This document shows positions 11,947-18,885 of a stretch of DNA of 31,982 nucleotides, piece after piece. Position numbers and translations under genes: made by a program. Source of the stretch: a virus; IMG/VR virus record IMGVR_UViG_3300037285_000198, positions 1 to 31,982 of that record, one strand, 5' to 3'. The stretch's first letter is position 1. Every line of letters starts with the position of its first letter. Below the pieces are notes generated by a model. That model was not told where the DNA came from and made no database searches. It worked only from the letters and a program-made list of their open reading frames with translations.

Positions 11947-12634
11947 CACCTGGTGAATGTTTTTCTGATGCTCTCAAGAAGTTTTTGCCCAAAGAATGAA
12001 TCAACGTTGAGCACAATAATATTTCATAGTGTGTGGCGTCAATATATTTGTCGTAGATATCTTTGCGTGTTTCCATGCTTTCAACCGTGAGCACACAATC
12101 ATTTTGACCACCCATGCCAGGAATATTCCCCTGTGTGCTAATAAAATTTGTCCAGCGGCCAGGCAATTTAAACGCCGTAGCCTGTTTGATGATTGGAGAT
12201 TTTGATGCAACTTCTTTGTACAATGGGTAACTTGGTGCGAGATGTTTGATCCAATCAGCTGCCTTGCTACCACCCCATGGTGCTGACAATGCTGCGCCGC
12301 CGATACATTCCACATGCTGTGACAGGTGTGCAGCATAGATGCAACCCATACTGTGTCCAACCAGATACACGGGACCTGCAGGGTTAACAGCGGCGATCAT
12401 CTCATCCAAATTACTATGGAATCCAGCGGTAGGAGACCAGTCAATATTAATATATCTAAATCCAGGCAACGCATGCCGAATAAATGCAAATGATTTGTTG
12501 GATTGGTTTGCACCATGTATCAATACAATGCTGGGCAAGTCTGGCTGCTTGGGTTTGATTGTAGGTTTTGCGATTTCAACCATAATAGGCTCTGACTCGA
12601 ACCAATTCCAGGGATTCAATAATGATTTTATCAT
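11936..12634 (-). CDS. Alpha/beta hydrolase
   Basis: 232 residues. The nucleophile elbow GHSMG lies near residue 93, after the strand VYLV; the oxyanion-side motif is IVLIHGANQSNKSF near residue 37. DATHYEIL near residue 200 supplies the likely catalytic His, and an Asp in QNDCVLTVE fits the acid. The length and layout match small serine esterase/lipase-type folds. The substrate is unknown. The ATG sits 5 nt after TAAATA, so the late message should be leaderless. Confidence 0.75.
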   Translation of the reverse strand: MIKSLLNPWNWFESEPIMVEIAKPTIKPKQPDLPSIVLIHGANQSNKSFAFIRHALPGFRYINIDWSPTAGFHSNLDEMIAAVNPAGPVYLVGHSMGCIYAAHLSQHVECIGGAALSAPWGGSKAADWIKHLAPSYPLYKEVASKSPIIKQATAFKLPGRWTNFISTQGNIPGMGGQNDCVLTVESMETRKDIYDKYIDATHYEILLCSTLIHSLGKNFLRASEKHSPGVDN

Positions 12635-12639
12635 ATTAG

Positions 12640-12647
12640 TATTTAGC
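12640..12647 (-). promoter_or_regulatory. Late promoter giving a leaderless start
   Basis: GCTAAATA, then CTAAT, then the ATG of the hydrolase. Same 5-nt spacing as three endonuclease genes. Confidence 0.55.
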
Positions 12648-12673
12648 GTGGGGGTGTCTCCACCCCCAGCCGT

Positions 12674-12967
12674 TCACTTGTCAGTCTTGGGTTTGTTGCC
12701 CGAAACAAAATCGTTAAATTGTTCAGCAATTTTCATTACTTCATCTGCACCAGGGTAGGTGAATTTGGCTACAATTTCATCTGCCTCCCAATTGGTTTCT
12801 GCAGAGTATTTGCCCATTTTCATATTGATGGGTTCAAACGCCTGAGTTTGAGCAAGTTCCAACATACGCATACGCAGTTCATATCCTGTGGGTGTTGGTG
12901 TTACTTTTGGAAGCGCGGCGATTGATGCTGCGACAAAGTCTTCCATTTGTTTTTTATAATCATTCAT
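12674..12967 (-). CDS. Hypothetical helical protein (97 aa)
   Basis: The start is placed at 12967 (MNDYKKQME), with AAGAGAA 5 nt upstream. Soluble, predicted mostly helical, with a Pro/Thr-rich hinge (VTPTPTGYE). The C-terminus is Lys-rich. A CATAAATA late box lies about 56 nt upstream (13023-13030). No recognised family. Confidence 0.6.
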   Translation of the reverse strand: MNDYKKQMEDFVAASIAALPKVTPTPTGYELRMRMLELAQTQAFEPINMKMGKYSAETNWEADEIVAKFTYPGADEVMKIAEQFNDFVSGNKPKTDK

Positions 12968-13042
12968 AGTATTTCTCTTTCTGTGTGTGTAGTGCAAGCT
13001 AACCGTTGGCTTACGCGAGGTTATTTATGGCTCCTGCCCCGT

Positions 13043-13423
13043 CTAATCCTGTAATAAATCCTCTGGAGTCATCACAGGTATTCCTAATTTTTCGGCGTGT
13101 GTCTTCATATTAGCAGTACCAGTGCCACCTGGAAAGGCCATTATTAAATCTGTTGTGGGGAACAAATCTAACATCAGTTTGTTGCGAATTGGACCAGCTG
13201 CCTTTGTATATTTTTTCCATGTTGCTGGCACTCTTACTTGTTCAATGCCTGCCTGTTTACAAACATCATAGGCTAATGTGTCGGCACCTGCTGCATCACC
13301 GTGAATCACAATCATTCGTTCGAACTGCGCATCCAATTTGGTTAAACAGTCGAACACTGTCCCAACATCGGTGTAATCTCTCCCGCCAGTTACCAGAACG
13401 AATGTCAATTGTGTTTTCATCAT
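13043..13423 (-). CDS. SLOG / DUF2493-family nucleotide-binding protein
   Basis: 127 residues. A Rossmann-like start VLVTGGRDYTD, then IVIHGDAAGADTLA, then LIMAFPGGTGTANM. These are the defining motifs of the YspA/DUF2493 SLOG group, which bind nucleotide-derived ligands. The start is set at the first of two adjacent ATGs, with GGAGG 11 nt upstream inside the end of the preceding gene. The ligand and role in a phage are unknown; SLOG proteins elsewhere act in nucleotide sensing or base processing. Confidence 0.8.
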   Translation of the reverse strand: MMKTQLTFVLVTGGRDYTDVGTVFDCLTKLDAQFERMIVIHGDAAGADTLAYDVCKQAGIEQVRVPATWKKYTKAAGPIRNKLMLDLFPTTDLIMAFPGGTGTANMKTHAEKLGIPVMTPEDLLQD

Positions 13424-13424
13424 A

Positions 13425-13607
13425 TTAAAACATACCTCCATTTCGTCTTTCTTTTTTACACCAGTCACGGTATGATAGCAATTTATCTTTATTTAATTTT
13501 CTAGAACAATACAACTGATAATCTTTATCTGTTTCAGCAGTAGGAAGTCGTTTGGTCCTTCCCTTATAAAAATTTGACTTGCCTGACCATGGGTTACTAT
13601 ATCGCAT
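13425..13607 (-). CDS. Small basic protein (60 aa)
   Basis: Strongly charged and basic, with several aromatic residues, compatible with nucleic-acid binding. It ends 2 nt before the SLOG gene start and carries that gene's GGAGG in its last codons. The start at 13607 follows a CATAAATG sequence resembling a late box, without a clear ribosome binding site. No known family. Confidence 0.5.
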   Translation of the reverse strand: MRYSNPWSGKSNFYKGRTKRLPTAETDKDYQLYCSRKLNKDKLLSYRDWCKKERRNGGMF

Positions 13608-13640
13608 TTATGATCACTGATTGTTTGGTCAATGGTGTTT

Positions 13641-13877
13641 TCATTTTTTATCCAATAGTTTAACATACATCGCATCACGTCGGACAGATTGTTGTGCTTC
13701 TTCGTTGGATGATGCATATGGTATACCATTTGTAAGGTTTACAGCATAATATCCATTTGACAGTGGAATAATATCATTCGGCTTGCTATCTATTACCGCT
13801 AGTGCATCGTCAGTTGACATACTGTCAGTGATTTCTTTATTTGCAGCGATAGCCACAGCGGTGTAATCCAGTGTCAT
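13641..13877 (-). CDS. Hypothetical protein (78 aa)
   Basis: The start at 13877 has AAGGTAA upstream. Soluble, mixed alpha/beta, no Cys. The sequence SNGYYAVNLTNGIPYASSNEEAQQSV suggests a compact domain, but I do not recognise it. It lies just after the coiled-coil gene at 13896. Confidence 0.6.
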   Translation of the reverse strand: MTLDYTAVAIAANKEITDSMSTDDALAVIDSKPNDIIPLSNGYYAVNLTNGIPYASSNEEAQQSVRRDAMYVKLLDKK

Positions 13878-13895
13878 TTAGTAAGTTACCTTAAT

Positions 13896-14399
13896 TTACG
13901 AATTAAGCCAATCGTCAAATCTTTCATCTATTTTTTCGTCAGATATGTCAATTAATTTGCTGGCTTCTTCGTCATTATATTTATAAATTTCTTTTAGTGT
14001 CTGCTTACGTTCCGTGGATTGAATGAACGCCTCAGACAATGCATCATGTGCTCGTTTGTAATCCAATGATACTTTATCCGTATGCTTAATAAAATCTTTG
14101 TTTTTTACTTTTTCTTCTAGAGAAGATACCTGTTCCTCGTAATGTTCGATTATTATTGCAGGCATACGTAATTCAATTCTCTTCGCGATATTACCTCGCA
14201 GTTCTTTAATTGAGGCCAATAGCTCTTTCAATGTTTCTTTCGGAGGTGCTGAATATTCTCCTAGAAATTTATCCTTGGAGATTTGTAATTCACGTTCTCC
14301 ACGATCTGATAAATCTTCATATAATTGTATATCAGTGCTATATATATCAAAATCAATTGATCCGTGGCCAGATACTTCATAATGCTCGAATGGTCGCAT
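13896..14399 (-). CDS. Coiled-coil protein (167 aa), function unknown
   Basis: After about 35 residues the protein is almost continuously charged and helical (KETLKELLASIKELRG, then EEQVSSLEEKVKN), with heptad-like spacing, so one long coiled coil. No membrane segment or signal. The start at 14399 is 3 nt after the stop of the upstream gene, suggesting coupled translation. No family recognised. Confidence 0.65.
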   Translation of the reverse strand: MRPFEHYEVSGHGSIDFDIYSTDIQLYEDLSDRGERELQISKDKFLGEYSAPPKETLKELLASIKELRGNIAKRIELRMPAIIIEHYEEQVSSLEEKVKNKDFIKHTDKVSLDYKRAHDALSEAFIQSTERKQTLKEIYKYNDEEASKLIDISDEKIDERFDDWLNS

Positions 14400-14401
14400 A
14401 A

Positions 14402-14662
14402 TTAGTCCTTTTCAAACTCTGGCCAATCTTCAACCAGTGCAATAATGTGTTCACGGGGGATCACAATGTGCGTCATATCGTATCCCATGTCACCAGCTAC
14501 AAGAGCACATACTGTGCCATCCGCAGCAATGGTAAATCGTTGCCCATACGGCAAATCACTATCTGCATCACTGCCATATGATTTTTTGAGTACGTCGAGG
14601 CCAATGGTTTCTGACACAGCTAGTGATCCCCAGAGTGGGTCTTCATTATTATTATGTGTCAT
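14402..14662 (-). CDS. Hypothetical acidic protein (86 aa)
   Basis: Soluble acidic protein. The pattern RFTIAADGTVCALVAGDMGYDMTH looks like a small beta-sheet domain. It overlaps the upstream gene by 4 nt (ATGA) and is followed within 3 nt by the coiled-coil gene, so 14901-13896 forms one translational run. No family recognised. Confidence 0.6.
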   Translation of the reverse strand: MTHNNNEDPLWGSLAVSETIGLDVLKKSYGSDADSDLPYGQRFTIAADGTVCALVAGDMGYDMTHIVIPREHIIALVEDWPEFEKD

Positions 14663-14901
14663 GTTTTATCCGAAGTGGCAGCATAGTCTGCATGCGGGGG
14701 CAGGCGGGTGGATTCGCATTCAACAGTAAACTTATTGGTGGGGAACGGTGTGTCTACAAATACATCTGGTTGTTGAATATATGCTGTATTAGTATCAGCA
14801 ATCATTATAGCAGCCAGTTCTTGGCATTCTGCTAACCCTCCAGGAGGGCCCAACGTTATTACCACCTTGCCTGCAAAATATAGTGTGGCCCAAAAAGTCA
14901 T
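14659..14901 (-). CDS. Hypothetical protein (80 aa)
   Basis: First gene of the run 14901-13896. The N-terminus is mildly hydrophobic (MTFWATLYFAGKVVITLGPP), perhaps a strand-rich domain rather than a membrane anchor. The start follows a purine-poor region (AAGGATACACA), with AAGGA about 6 nt upstream. The tmRNA 3' end lies about 55 nt further upstream. No family recognised. Confidence 0.55.
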   Translation of the reverse strand: MTFWATLYFAGKVVITLGPPGGLAECQELAAIMIADTNTAYIQQPDVFVDTPFPTNKFTVECESTRLPPHADYAATSDKT

Positions 14902-14954
14902 TGTGTATCCTTACGTGGTATTTTTTATTAGAATGTGTTGTATTTGCATAAAAA

Positions 14955-15240
14955 TTGTAGGTAGGCCCGTTGGATGATACGGTGGAGCCTATACCGCAGT
15001 AGATTAAGCCGCTAGGGCCATTTCTACGTTGTTTGCATTTGCTGCATTTAGAAATTTGATCGCGTTAACCGAGCTTAAATCCGGGTATCCTAATAATTGT
15101 TTTTCCTGCACGTCGATCCTATTTCATCCCCGTAACGTTCATCATTTAGTTGTTTACAAGCACTACCTTGAGGATGTCAATCACCCGTCTAAACTTTTGG
15201 TGGAGATGCTGGGTACCGCCCCCAGGTCCGTTTCATTTAT
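14955..15240 (-). ncRNA. ssrA: Circularly permuted (two-piece) tmRNA
   Basis: The gene reads acceptor piece first: T-arm CTGGG-GGCGGTA-CCCAG, then CATCTCC, A and CCA ending at 15198. A 66-nt intervening segment follows (15132-15197). The coding piece then begins at 15131 with GGGGATG, which pairs in 7 of 7 positions with CATCTCC. It continues AAATAGGATCGACGTG, the conserved D-loop region of tmRNA. The tag frame at 15007-15045 reads AANANNVEMALAA and stops at TAA; the ALAA end is typical for ClpXP/ClpAP recognition. The coding piece closes with a hairpin TAGGC...GCCTA before a T-rich stretch. tmRNA rescues stalled ribosomes. The outer ends are approximate. Confidence 0.88.
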
Positions 15241-15288
15241 TTCAATTATCAATAATGTAATAGCCGATTACTCTCCATTACATATGTC

Positions 15289-15296
15289 TATTTATA
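15289..15296 (-). promoter_or_regulatory. Consensus late promoter (TATAAATA) upstream of tmRNA
   Basis: Exact TATAAATA on the minus strand, about 50 nt before the tmRNA acceptor piece. It suggests late expression of the tmRNA. Confidence 0.65.
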
Positions 15297-15322
15297 CACT
15301 ATCGTCACAGTGTTGTCAAGTG

Positions 15323-15496
15323 TTATTCTGGCTTGTAGATTGTCCACAATCCATAAGCAATAGCTGCCCATGCAGCATATACACCTACTGATTGTAATAC
15401 TAGAAAGCATACTCCAGCAGCAATCAAAACCGTTCCATCCCAAGTTGAGCGTTCTGCCCAGCGTGCCTTAAGCCATTCTTGTATAATTAAAATCAT
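15323..15496 (-). CDS. Small membrane protein (57 aa)
   Basis: The start at 15496 has AGGGAG 7 nt upstream. An amphipathic N-terminus (MILIIQEWLKARWAERS) is followed by two hydrophobic segments (TVLIAAGVCFLVLQSVGVYA and AWAAIAYGLWTIY), so two transmembrane helices with a basic cytoplasmic front. Small envelope protein of unknown role. An exact TATAAATA box lies 22 nt upstream. Confidence 0.65.
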   Translation of the reverse strand: MILIIQEWLKARWAERSTWDGTVLIAAGVCFLVLQSVGVYAAWAAIAYGLWTIYKPE

Positions 15497-15517
15497 AATA
15501 TTTCTCCCTGTAACCAA

Positions 15518-15525
15518 TATTTATA
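15518..15525 (-). promoter_or_regulatory. Consensus late promoter (TATAAATA)
   Basis: Exact TATAAATA on the minus strand, 22 nt before the small membrane protein start and overlapping the end of the preceding gene. Confidence 0.65.
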
Positions 15526-15769
15526 TGTTTTGTGTTTTGAGGCGCATTTCCAACACGAAGTTTTCCACTGTGAGCTTGACAACACTGGCCATCAATATCA
15601 TTTCACGCTCAGTGGCTGATTGTGTTTCAGTTGCGCGTTCCAATACAGTTGTACCTAATACAGTGTAAACTGCGGCACGATTCAGTGGCAAGCCACTCCA
15701 ATCAATTGGGTCACCATCTTCTATCTCTTTAGCTAATTCTATTACTTGGGTTGGGTCTAACATCACCAT
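15521..15769 (-). CDS. Hypothetical helical protein (82 aa)
   Basis: Acidic and helical, with the repeated pattern ERATETQSATEREMI in the middle. It overlaps the upstream gene by 41 nt. ATGs at 15769 and 15763 are both possible starts; neither has a strong ribosome binding site, but a GATAAATA box lies just upstream. No family recognised. Confidence 0.55.
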   Translation of the reverse strand: MVMLDPTQVIELAKEIEDGDPIDWSGLPLNRAAVYTVLGTTVLERATETQSATEREMILMASVVKLTVENFVLEMRLKTQNI

Positions 15770-16184
15770 TATTTATCATGGTGGAAGAAGCTGGGGCAGT
15801 GTATTCCATAAATATTTTACGAAACCTATCTGAATGGTTGATAACCGAATGGGGATCGAAATCGCGGGCCTTGACAATTCTCATTTCACCTGTTGGATTG
15901 ATAGTAGCAATGAAATCTGCCATTTGCGCTAATTTATTATCGTATGTACCAGCATAGTTGTTGTCCCTGACTTTGTGAAAACACAGCACCATGTTAGTGC
16001 ATGTATGTAATATTTGTCCTCGGGGCAAGCCATGTGCAATGGAATAATAGTTGTGAAACACATCATGGCGCAATGCATGCATATGTGACCAGATGTGGCT
16101 GGATGGGAAATAAATTCCATAATCAAGATCACGTTGGGTGGGCGTCAATAACTTATAGTCGTCGTCATCAAACGGTAAATTCAT
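15729..16184 (-). CDS. Hypothetical protein (151 aa)
   Basis: The start is placed at MNLPFDDDD (16184); the longer frame would need a TTG. Soluble, rich in His and aromatic residues (SSHIWSHMHALRHDVFHNYYS). The spacing of His might indicate a metal site, but no known signature is seen. It overlaps both neighbours and lies in the run 16311-15323. No family recognised. Confidence 0.6.
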   Translation of the reverse strand: MNLPFDDDDYKLLTPTQRDLDYGIYFPSSHIWSHMHALRHDVFHNYYSIAHGLPRGQILHTCTNMVLCFHKVRDNNYAGTYDNKLAQMADFIATINPTGEMRIVKARDFDPHSVINHSDRFRKIFMEYTAPASSTMINNGDVRPNPSNRIS

Positions 16185-16311
16185 TGATCTCAATCCGTGC
16201 TGTTGTTTTTGTCAGCATGGCACAAAAGTACAAACAATGTGCCTGCATAAATTCCAAGCCATCATAAATGTCAATTGTGTTGTCGTTGTGTGTAATTTTA
16301 ACTTCAAACAT
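16168..16311 (-). CDS. Small protein (47 aa), function unknown
   Basis: The start at 16311 has AGGAG 6 nt upstream (ACACAGGAGTAACCG), a better site than most neighbours have. The product begins MFEVKITHNDNTIDIYDGLE, like a small beta-rich domain. It overlaps the next gene by 17 nt. First gene of the run 16311-15323. Confidence 0.6.
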   Translation of the reverse strand: MFEVKITHNDNTIDIYDGLEFMQAHCLYFCAMLTKTTARIEINEFTV

Positions 16312-16347
16312 CGGTTACTCCTGTGTTGACTATGTGTAGCATATATA

Positions 16348-16899
16348 TTACATACTGTCAAGCATACCCAACAGGCGGTCAGTTTTATTTTCTGCTGCAA
16401 TGTTGATGGCAAATTTCCAACCGTCAGCCCGTTCTAAATCATTAAAGAAATAATCAATGTCGAATTCAGTAACTGTCCACATACCACCTTGTACTTCGCC
16501 ATCTAATTGGCCTGGTGCCCATTGACAATATCCTGTCATCAGCACAAAATCGTTTGGTCCAACACAGCGTTGGATGTCGTTAACGATATTTGCCCCACCT
16601 GTGTAACTTAATTTGTCGTTTAATCTAATGGAAGTATCACCTAGATAATCATTTGTATGAATAACATAGCCCAGTTGTGGGTCCACTGGTCCACCTAAAT
16701 GGATACAATCTGGATGAGGCCAATTGATATCTTCAGCAAATCTGCCGGCCATACCATGTTCCATTTTAACATTCAGCATAACTCCAATACTACCTGACTC
16801 GTCATCTGTGTGTACATATATCACAGTTTGTTCAAATGCGTAACCTGTAATCATGGGTGTGGCTAACAGGATTTTTCCTTGGGTGTAGATTGTAGACAT
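16348..16899 (-). CDS. YqgE/AlgH-family (DUF179) protein
   Basis: 183 residues from the ATG at 16899 (AGAGGT upstream). The family pattern is clear: GKILLATPMITGYAFEQTVIYVHTDDESGSIGVMLN at the start, then IHLGGPVDPQ, and later MTGYCQWAPGQLDGEV. In bacteria this domain is about 185 residues, so the phage copy is full length. The molecular role of YqgE/AlgH is not established; it is linked to regulation in Pseudomonas. Its presence in a phage suggests acquisition from a proteobacterial host. Confidence 0.85.
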   Translation of the reverse strand: MSTIYTQGKILLATPMITGYAFEQTVIYVHTDDESGSIGVMLNVKMEHGMAGRFAEDINWPHPDCIHLGGPVDPQLGYVIHTNDYLGDTSIRLNDKLSYTGGANIVNDIQRCVGPNDFVLMTGYCQWAPGQLDGEVQGGMWTVTEFDIDYFFNDLERADGWKFAINIAAENKTDRLLGMLDSM

Positions 16900-16934
16900 A
16901 ATAATACCTCTTGTTTCAATATTACTTATGCTCA

Positions 16935-16962
16935 CAAAAAAGAGCAACCTTTCAGTTACTCT
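16935..16962 (-). terminator. Rho-independent terminator of the micro-operon
   Basis: AGAGTAAC, loop TGAAAG, GTTGCTCT, then six T on the minus strand. It lies 24 nt after the last gene of the 17573-16986 micro-operon. Confidence 0.8.
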
Positions 16963-16985
16963 GGATATTTTGATTGTAGTTGATG

Positions 16986-17135
16986 TTATTGCGTCTTAAT
17001 TTCTTCTGCCATTTTGTAACAGTTTGCCGCTGCTTGAAAATGCCCTTGGGAACGAAGAACGTTTCCTGCTCGGGTGTATCCAGTGATTTCAAATCCACGC
17101 ATTATACGATTGCCTATTCTTTTTAATACTGCCAT
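16986..17135 (-). CDS. Small basic protein, last gene of micro-operon
   Basis: 49 residues, amphipathic and basic (MAVLKRIGNRIMRGFEITGY...). The ATG overlaps the stop of the upstream gene (TAATG), so it is read by coupled translation. A terminator follows. The sequence GHFQAAANCYKMAEEIK suggests two short helices. No family recognised with confidence. Confidence 0.6.
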   Translation of the reverse strand: MAVLKRIGNRIMRGFEITGYTRAGNVLRSQGHFQAAANCYKMAEEIKTQ

Positions 17136-17296
17136 TAAAAATATCCTCGACGACTGAGTTCACGTTCGCGGCGTTCTAAGTCACAACGATCAACTGATTG
17201 TGCAAGATAGTCTTGTATTTCACGTTGTTGGCGGGTGAGCTTCATGGTGTCATCGTTGGATTTTGCACCAAGGAATGTTGCAATTAATTTAAACAT
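17135..17296 (-). CDS. DUF3563-like small protein
   Basis: 53 residues. The C-terminal part reads DYLAQSVDRCDLERRERELSRRGYF, which matches the YLAxSxDxxDLERRxRELxRR pattern of the DUF3563 family found in proteobacteria. The N-terminus is hydrophobic (MFKLIATFLGAK). TAATG overlaps couple it to both neighbours. Function unknown. Confidence 0.65.
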   Translation of the reverse strand: MFKLIATFLGAKSNDDTMKLTRQQREIQDYLAQSVDRCDLERRERELSRRGYF

Positions 17297-17439
17297 TATT
17301 GGCGTTCCTCTCTAAGTAAACGGCTTAGTGCTGCTTGGCGGTCTCCAGCGCGGAATTCCATATCAACGTAACGTTGCAATCCAGCACGGCGAGTCTTTTG
17401 CGATGGGCGGGTAAAGATACCCAGTAAAAATGCAAACAT
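17296..17439 (-). CDS. Small protein, paralogue of the next upstream gene
   Basis: 47 residues. Its C-terminal half RYVDMEFRAGDRQAALSRLLREER aligns with RYVELEYREENRAEVLVRLLKEAR of the gene at 17439, so the two arose by tandem duplication. The N-terminus is hydrophobic (MFAFLLGIF). TAATG overlap with the following gene. Function unknown. Confidence 0.65.
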   Translation of the reverse strand: MFAFLLGIFTRPSQKTRRAGLQRYVDMEFRAGDRQAALSRLLREERQ

Positions 17440-17573
17440 TATGAGCGAGCCTCCTTGAGTAAACGTACTAGAACTTCTGCGCGGTTTTCTTCGCGGTACT
17501 CTAGCTCAACGTAGCGTGTGACGCCGTCAATTATTTTTTGCTTGTTGAAGCGAAGGTATAAAAATTTGAACAT
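17439..17573 (-). CDS. Small protein, first gene of micro-operon
   Basis: 44 residues from the ATG at 17573, supported by AGGAGA 7 nt upstream; the longer frame has no such site. A hydrophobic start (MFKFLYLRF) is followed by a charged helix. Paralogue of the downstream gene. A GTAAATA box lies about 60 nt upstream, so late expression is possible. Confidence 0.65.
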   Translation of the reverse strand: MFKFLYLRFNKQKIIDGVTRYVELEYREENRAEVLVRLLKEARS

Positions 17574-17723
17574 GATGTAGTCTCCTGTGTGTATCATGAA
17601 CAGATAACAACATAATTGCTGCACCTGCATATATATTTACACCATATTACTACGAAATTAAGGGGTTTACTACTGCTGTTAGCGCAAACTCGTCATGCAA
17701 GATTTGCATGGCTGTGTCAAGAC

Positions 17724-17763
17724 AAAAATGCCCTTGTATGAAACAAATCATACAAGGGCATTT
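17724..17763 (-). terminator. Strong rho-independent terminator after clpS
   Basis: A perfect stem of about 15 bp (ATGCCCTTGTATGA with its complement), a 5-nt loop and a T-run on the minus strand. It closes the infC-rpsU-clpS unit. Confidence 0.9.
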
Positions 17764-17785
17764 GGTAACAAATATGTTAGTGGGA

Positions 17786-18085
17786 CTATTCTTCTTCCAA
17801 CGTTAACTTCAGTTGTTGTTTTGATAGTTTGATATGTGTCTGTGCTTCTGCCATTTTTTGCTCTGCAATTTCATATGAAAATATCCCGGCAACGCCTTTG
17901 CCCAGTGAATGTACAGTGAGCATCAGTGCAGCGGCCTGTTGGTAATCCATTTTAAAAGTGTGTAGTAATAATTCTACAACGAAATCCATTGGGGTCACAT
18001 CATCGTTATGTAGTACAATGGCCCAATTCGTTGGGCGCTTTAAAGCAGTAGTGGTCATAACTACTGTATCATTATCAGTTGACAT
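17786..18085 (-). CDS. clpS: ClpS, N-end-rule adaptor of ClpAP
   Basis: 99 residues. The family core is intact: WAIVLHNDDVTPMDFVVELL (Asp28/Asp29) and MLTVHSLGKGVAGIFSYEIAE (His59), the residues that form the pocket for N-terminal hydrophobic residues. ClpS delivers such proteins to ClpA and slows ClpAP degradation of ssrA-tagged proteins. The start at 18085 has GAGGGAAC upstream. It is the last gene of a unit with S21 and IF3. A phage ClpS could redirect host proteolysis, and the window also encodes the ssrA tag. That link is inference. Confidence 0.92.
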   Translation of the reverse strand: MSTDNDTVVMTTTALKRPTNWAIVLHNDDVTPMDFVVELLLHTFKMDYQQAAALMLTVHSLGKGVAGIFSYEIAEQKMAEAQTHIKLSKQQLKLTLEEE

Positions 18086-18099
18086 AGTTCCCTCGTTGT

Positions 18100-18348
18100 T
18101 TAAATTTCGTTGCGTTTGTTGAGTTCTTTTTGATGCCGTTTTCTGGCGGCAGCTTTGGCTTTTTTGCGTTTGATGCTGGGCTTTTCAAATGCCTCCTTGT
18201 CGCGCATTTGTTGAAACACACCCTCGGCTTGCATCATTTTCTTTAACCGGCGCAGCGCCTGTCCAGTGTTGTTGTCACGGACTTCAACCCGCGAGCCCTG
18301 CGGCCCCTCACGTCTTTGTTTTTGTGGTCGTTGTTCTCTAGGTGCCAT
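18100..18348 (-). CDS. rpsU: Ribosomal protein S21
   Basis: 82 residues. The S21 core is [20 protein letters not shown], followed by [20 protein letters not shown], the conserved basic tail. A 17-residue Gln/Arg-rich extension precedes it. S21 binds near the 3' end of 16S rRNA and helps the 30S subunit engage the message. Phage copies are known and are thought to enter host ribosomes and favour phage mRNA. The start overlaps the end of infC by 11 nt, so translation is coupled. Confidence 0.92.
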   Translation of the reverse strand: MAPREQRPQKQRREGPQGSRVEVRDNNTGQALRRLKKMMQAEGVFQQMRDKEAFEKPSIKRKKAKAAARKRHQKELNKRNEI

Positions 18349-18853
18349 CTTTTGTTCCTTTTAGCATTGCTGTAATACGGTTACCAGTGTATGACGGTTT
18401 ACCATCATACTCTATATCCTCTACGGATACCAACACCCGTTCCAAGACATCATATCCCAAATTGGTGTGCTGTCGTTCCCGGCCTTTGAATTGCACAATC
18501 AGCTTGACCTTATTGCCTTTGCTGATAAATTTTGCAATGTTGCGACATTTAGTTTGAAAGTCATGTTCATCAATATTTGGTTTAAACTGTACTTCTTTGA
18601 TTTCGATGCGGGCTTCACGTTGAGCCTTGGCATCTTCTTTGGCCTTGCGTTTTCGATCATAATTGAACTTTGCAAAGTCTAAAATCTTGCACACAGGCGG
18701 ATCTGCCTGCTCGTTAATCTGCACTAAGTCAAGACCATCGTTGGTGGCAAGTGCAATTGCTTTGTACAGTGGCAACACTTCGCTACCTAAGTCTGTGACA
18801 ACCCGCACCAGTTGGCTGCGGATCTCGTGATTGACTAGAGTTCGTATCTTCAT
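18338..18853 (-). CDS. infC: Translation initiation factor IF3
   Basis: 171 residues, close to the bacterial length of 180. Both domains are present: the N-terminal [20 protein letters not shown]...[24 protein letters not shown], and the C-terminal [42 protein letters not shown]3 binds 30S, prevents premature 50S joining and checks initiator tRNA and start codon. The gene opens a three-gene unit behind a consensus sigma-70 promoter. Spacing from AAGGA to the start is long (about 13 nt), perhaps lowering its translation. IF3 has been reported in some very large phages. Confidence 0.95.
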   Translation of the reverse strand: MKIRTLVNHEIRSQLVRVVTDLGSEVLPLYKAIALATNDGLDLVQINEQADPPVCKILDFAKFNYDRKRKAKEDAKAQREARIEIKEVQFKPNIDEHDFQTKCRNIAKFISKGNKVKLIVQFKGRERQHTNLGYDVLERVLVSVEDIEYDGKPSYTGNRITAMLKGTKDGT

Positions 18854-18885
18854 ATTAATTGGTTCATCCTTTTTACCATTGCATA

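Noticed and set aside
16333-16361. Sigma-70 promoter before the 47-aa gene at 16311
   Set aside because: TTGACA is present, but the best -10 at 17 bp is TACACA. Too weak to list as a promoter.
4460-17630. CRISPR array or other regular direct repeats
   Set aside because: No regularly spaced repeats are visible. The only tandem repeat is the 12-bp unit coding PEIV at 21431-21487.
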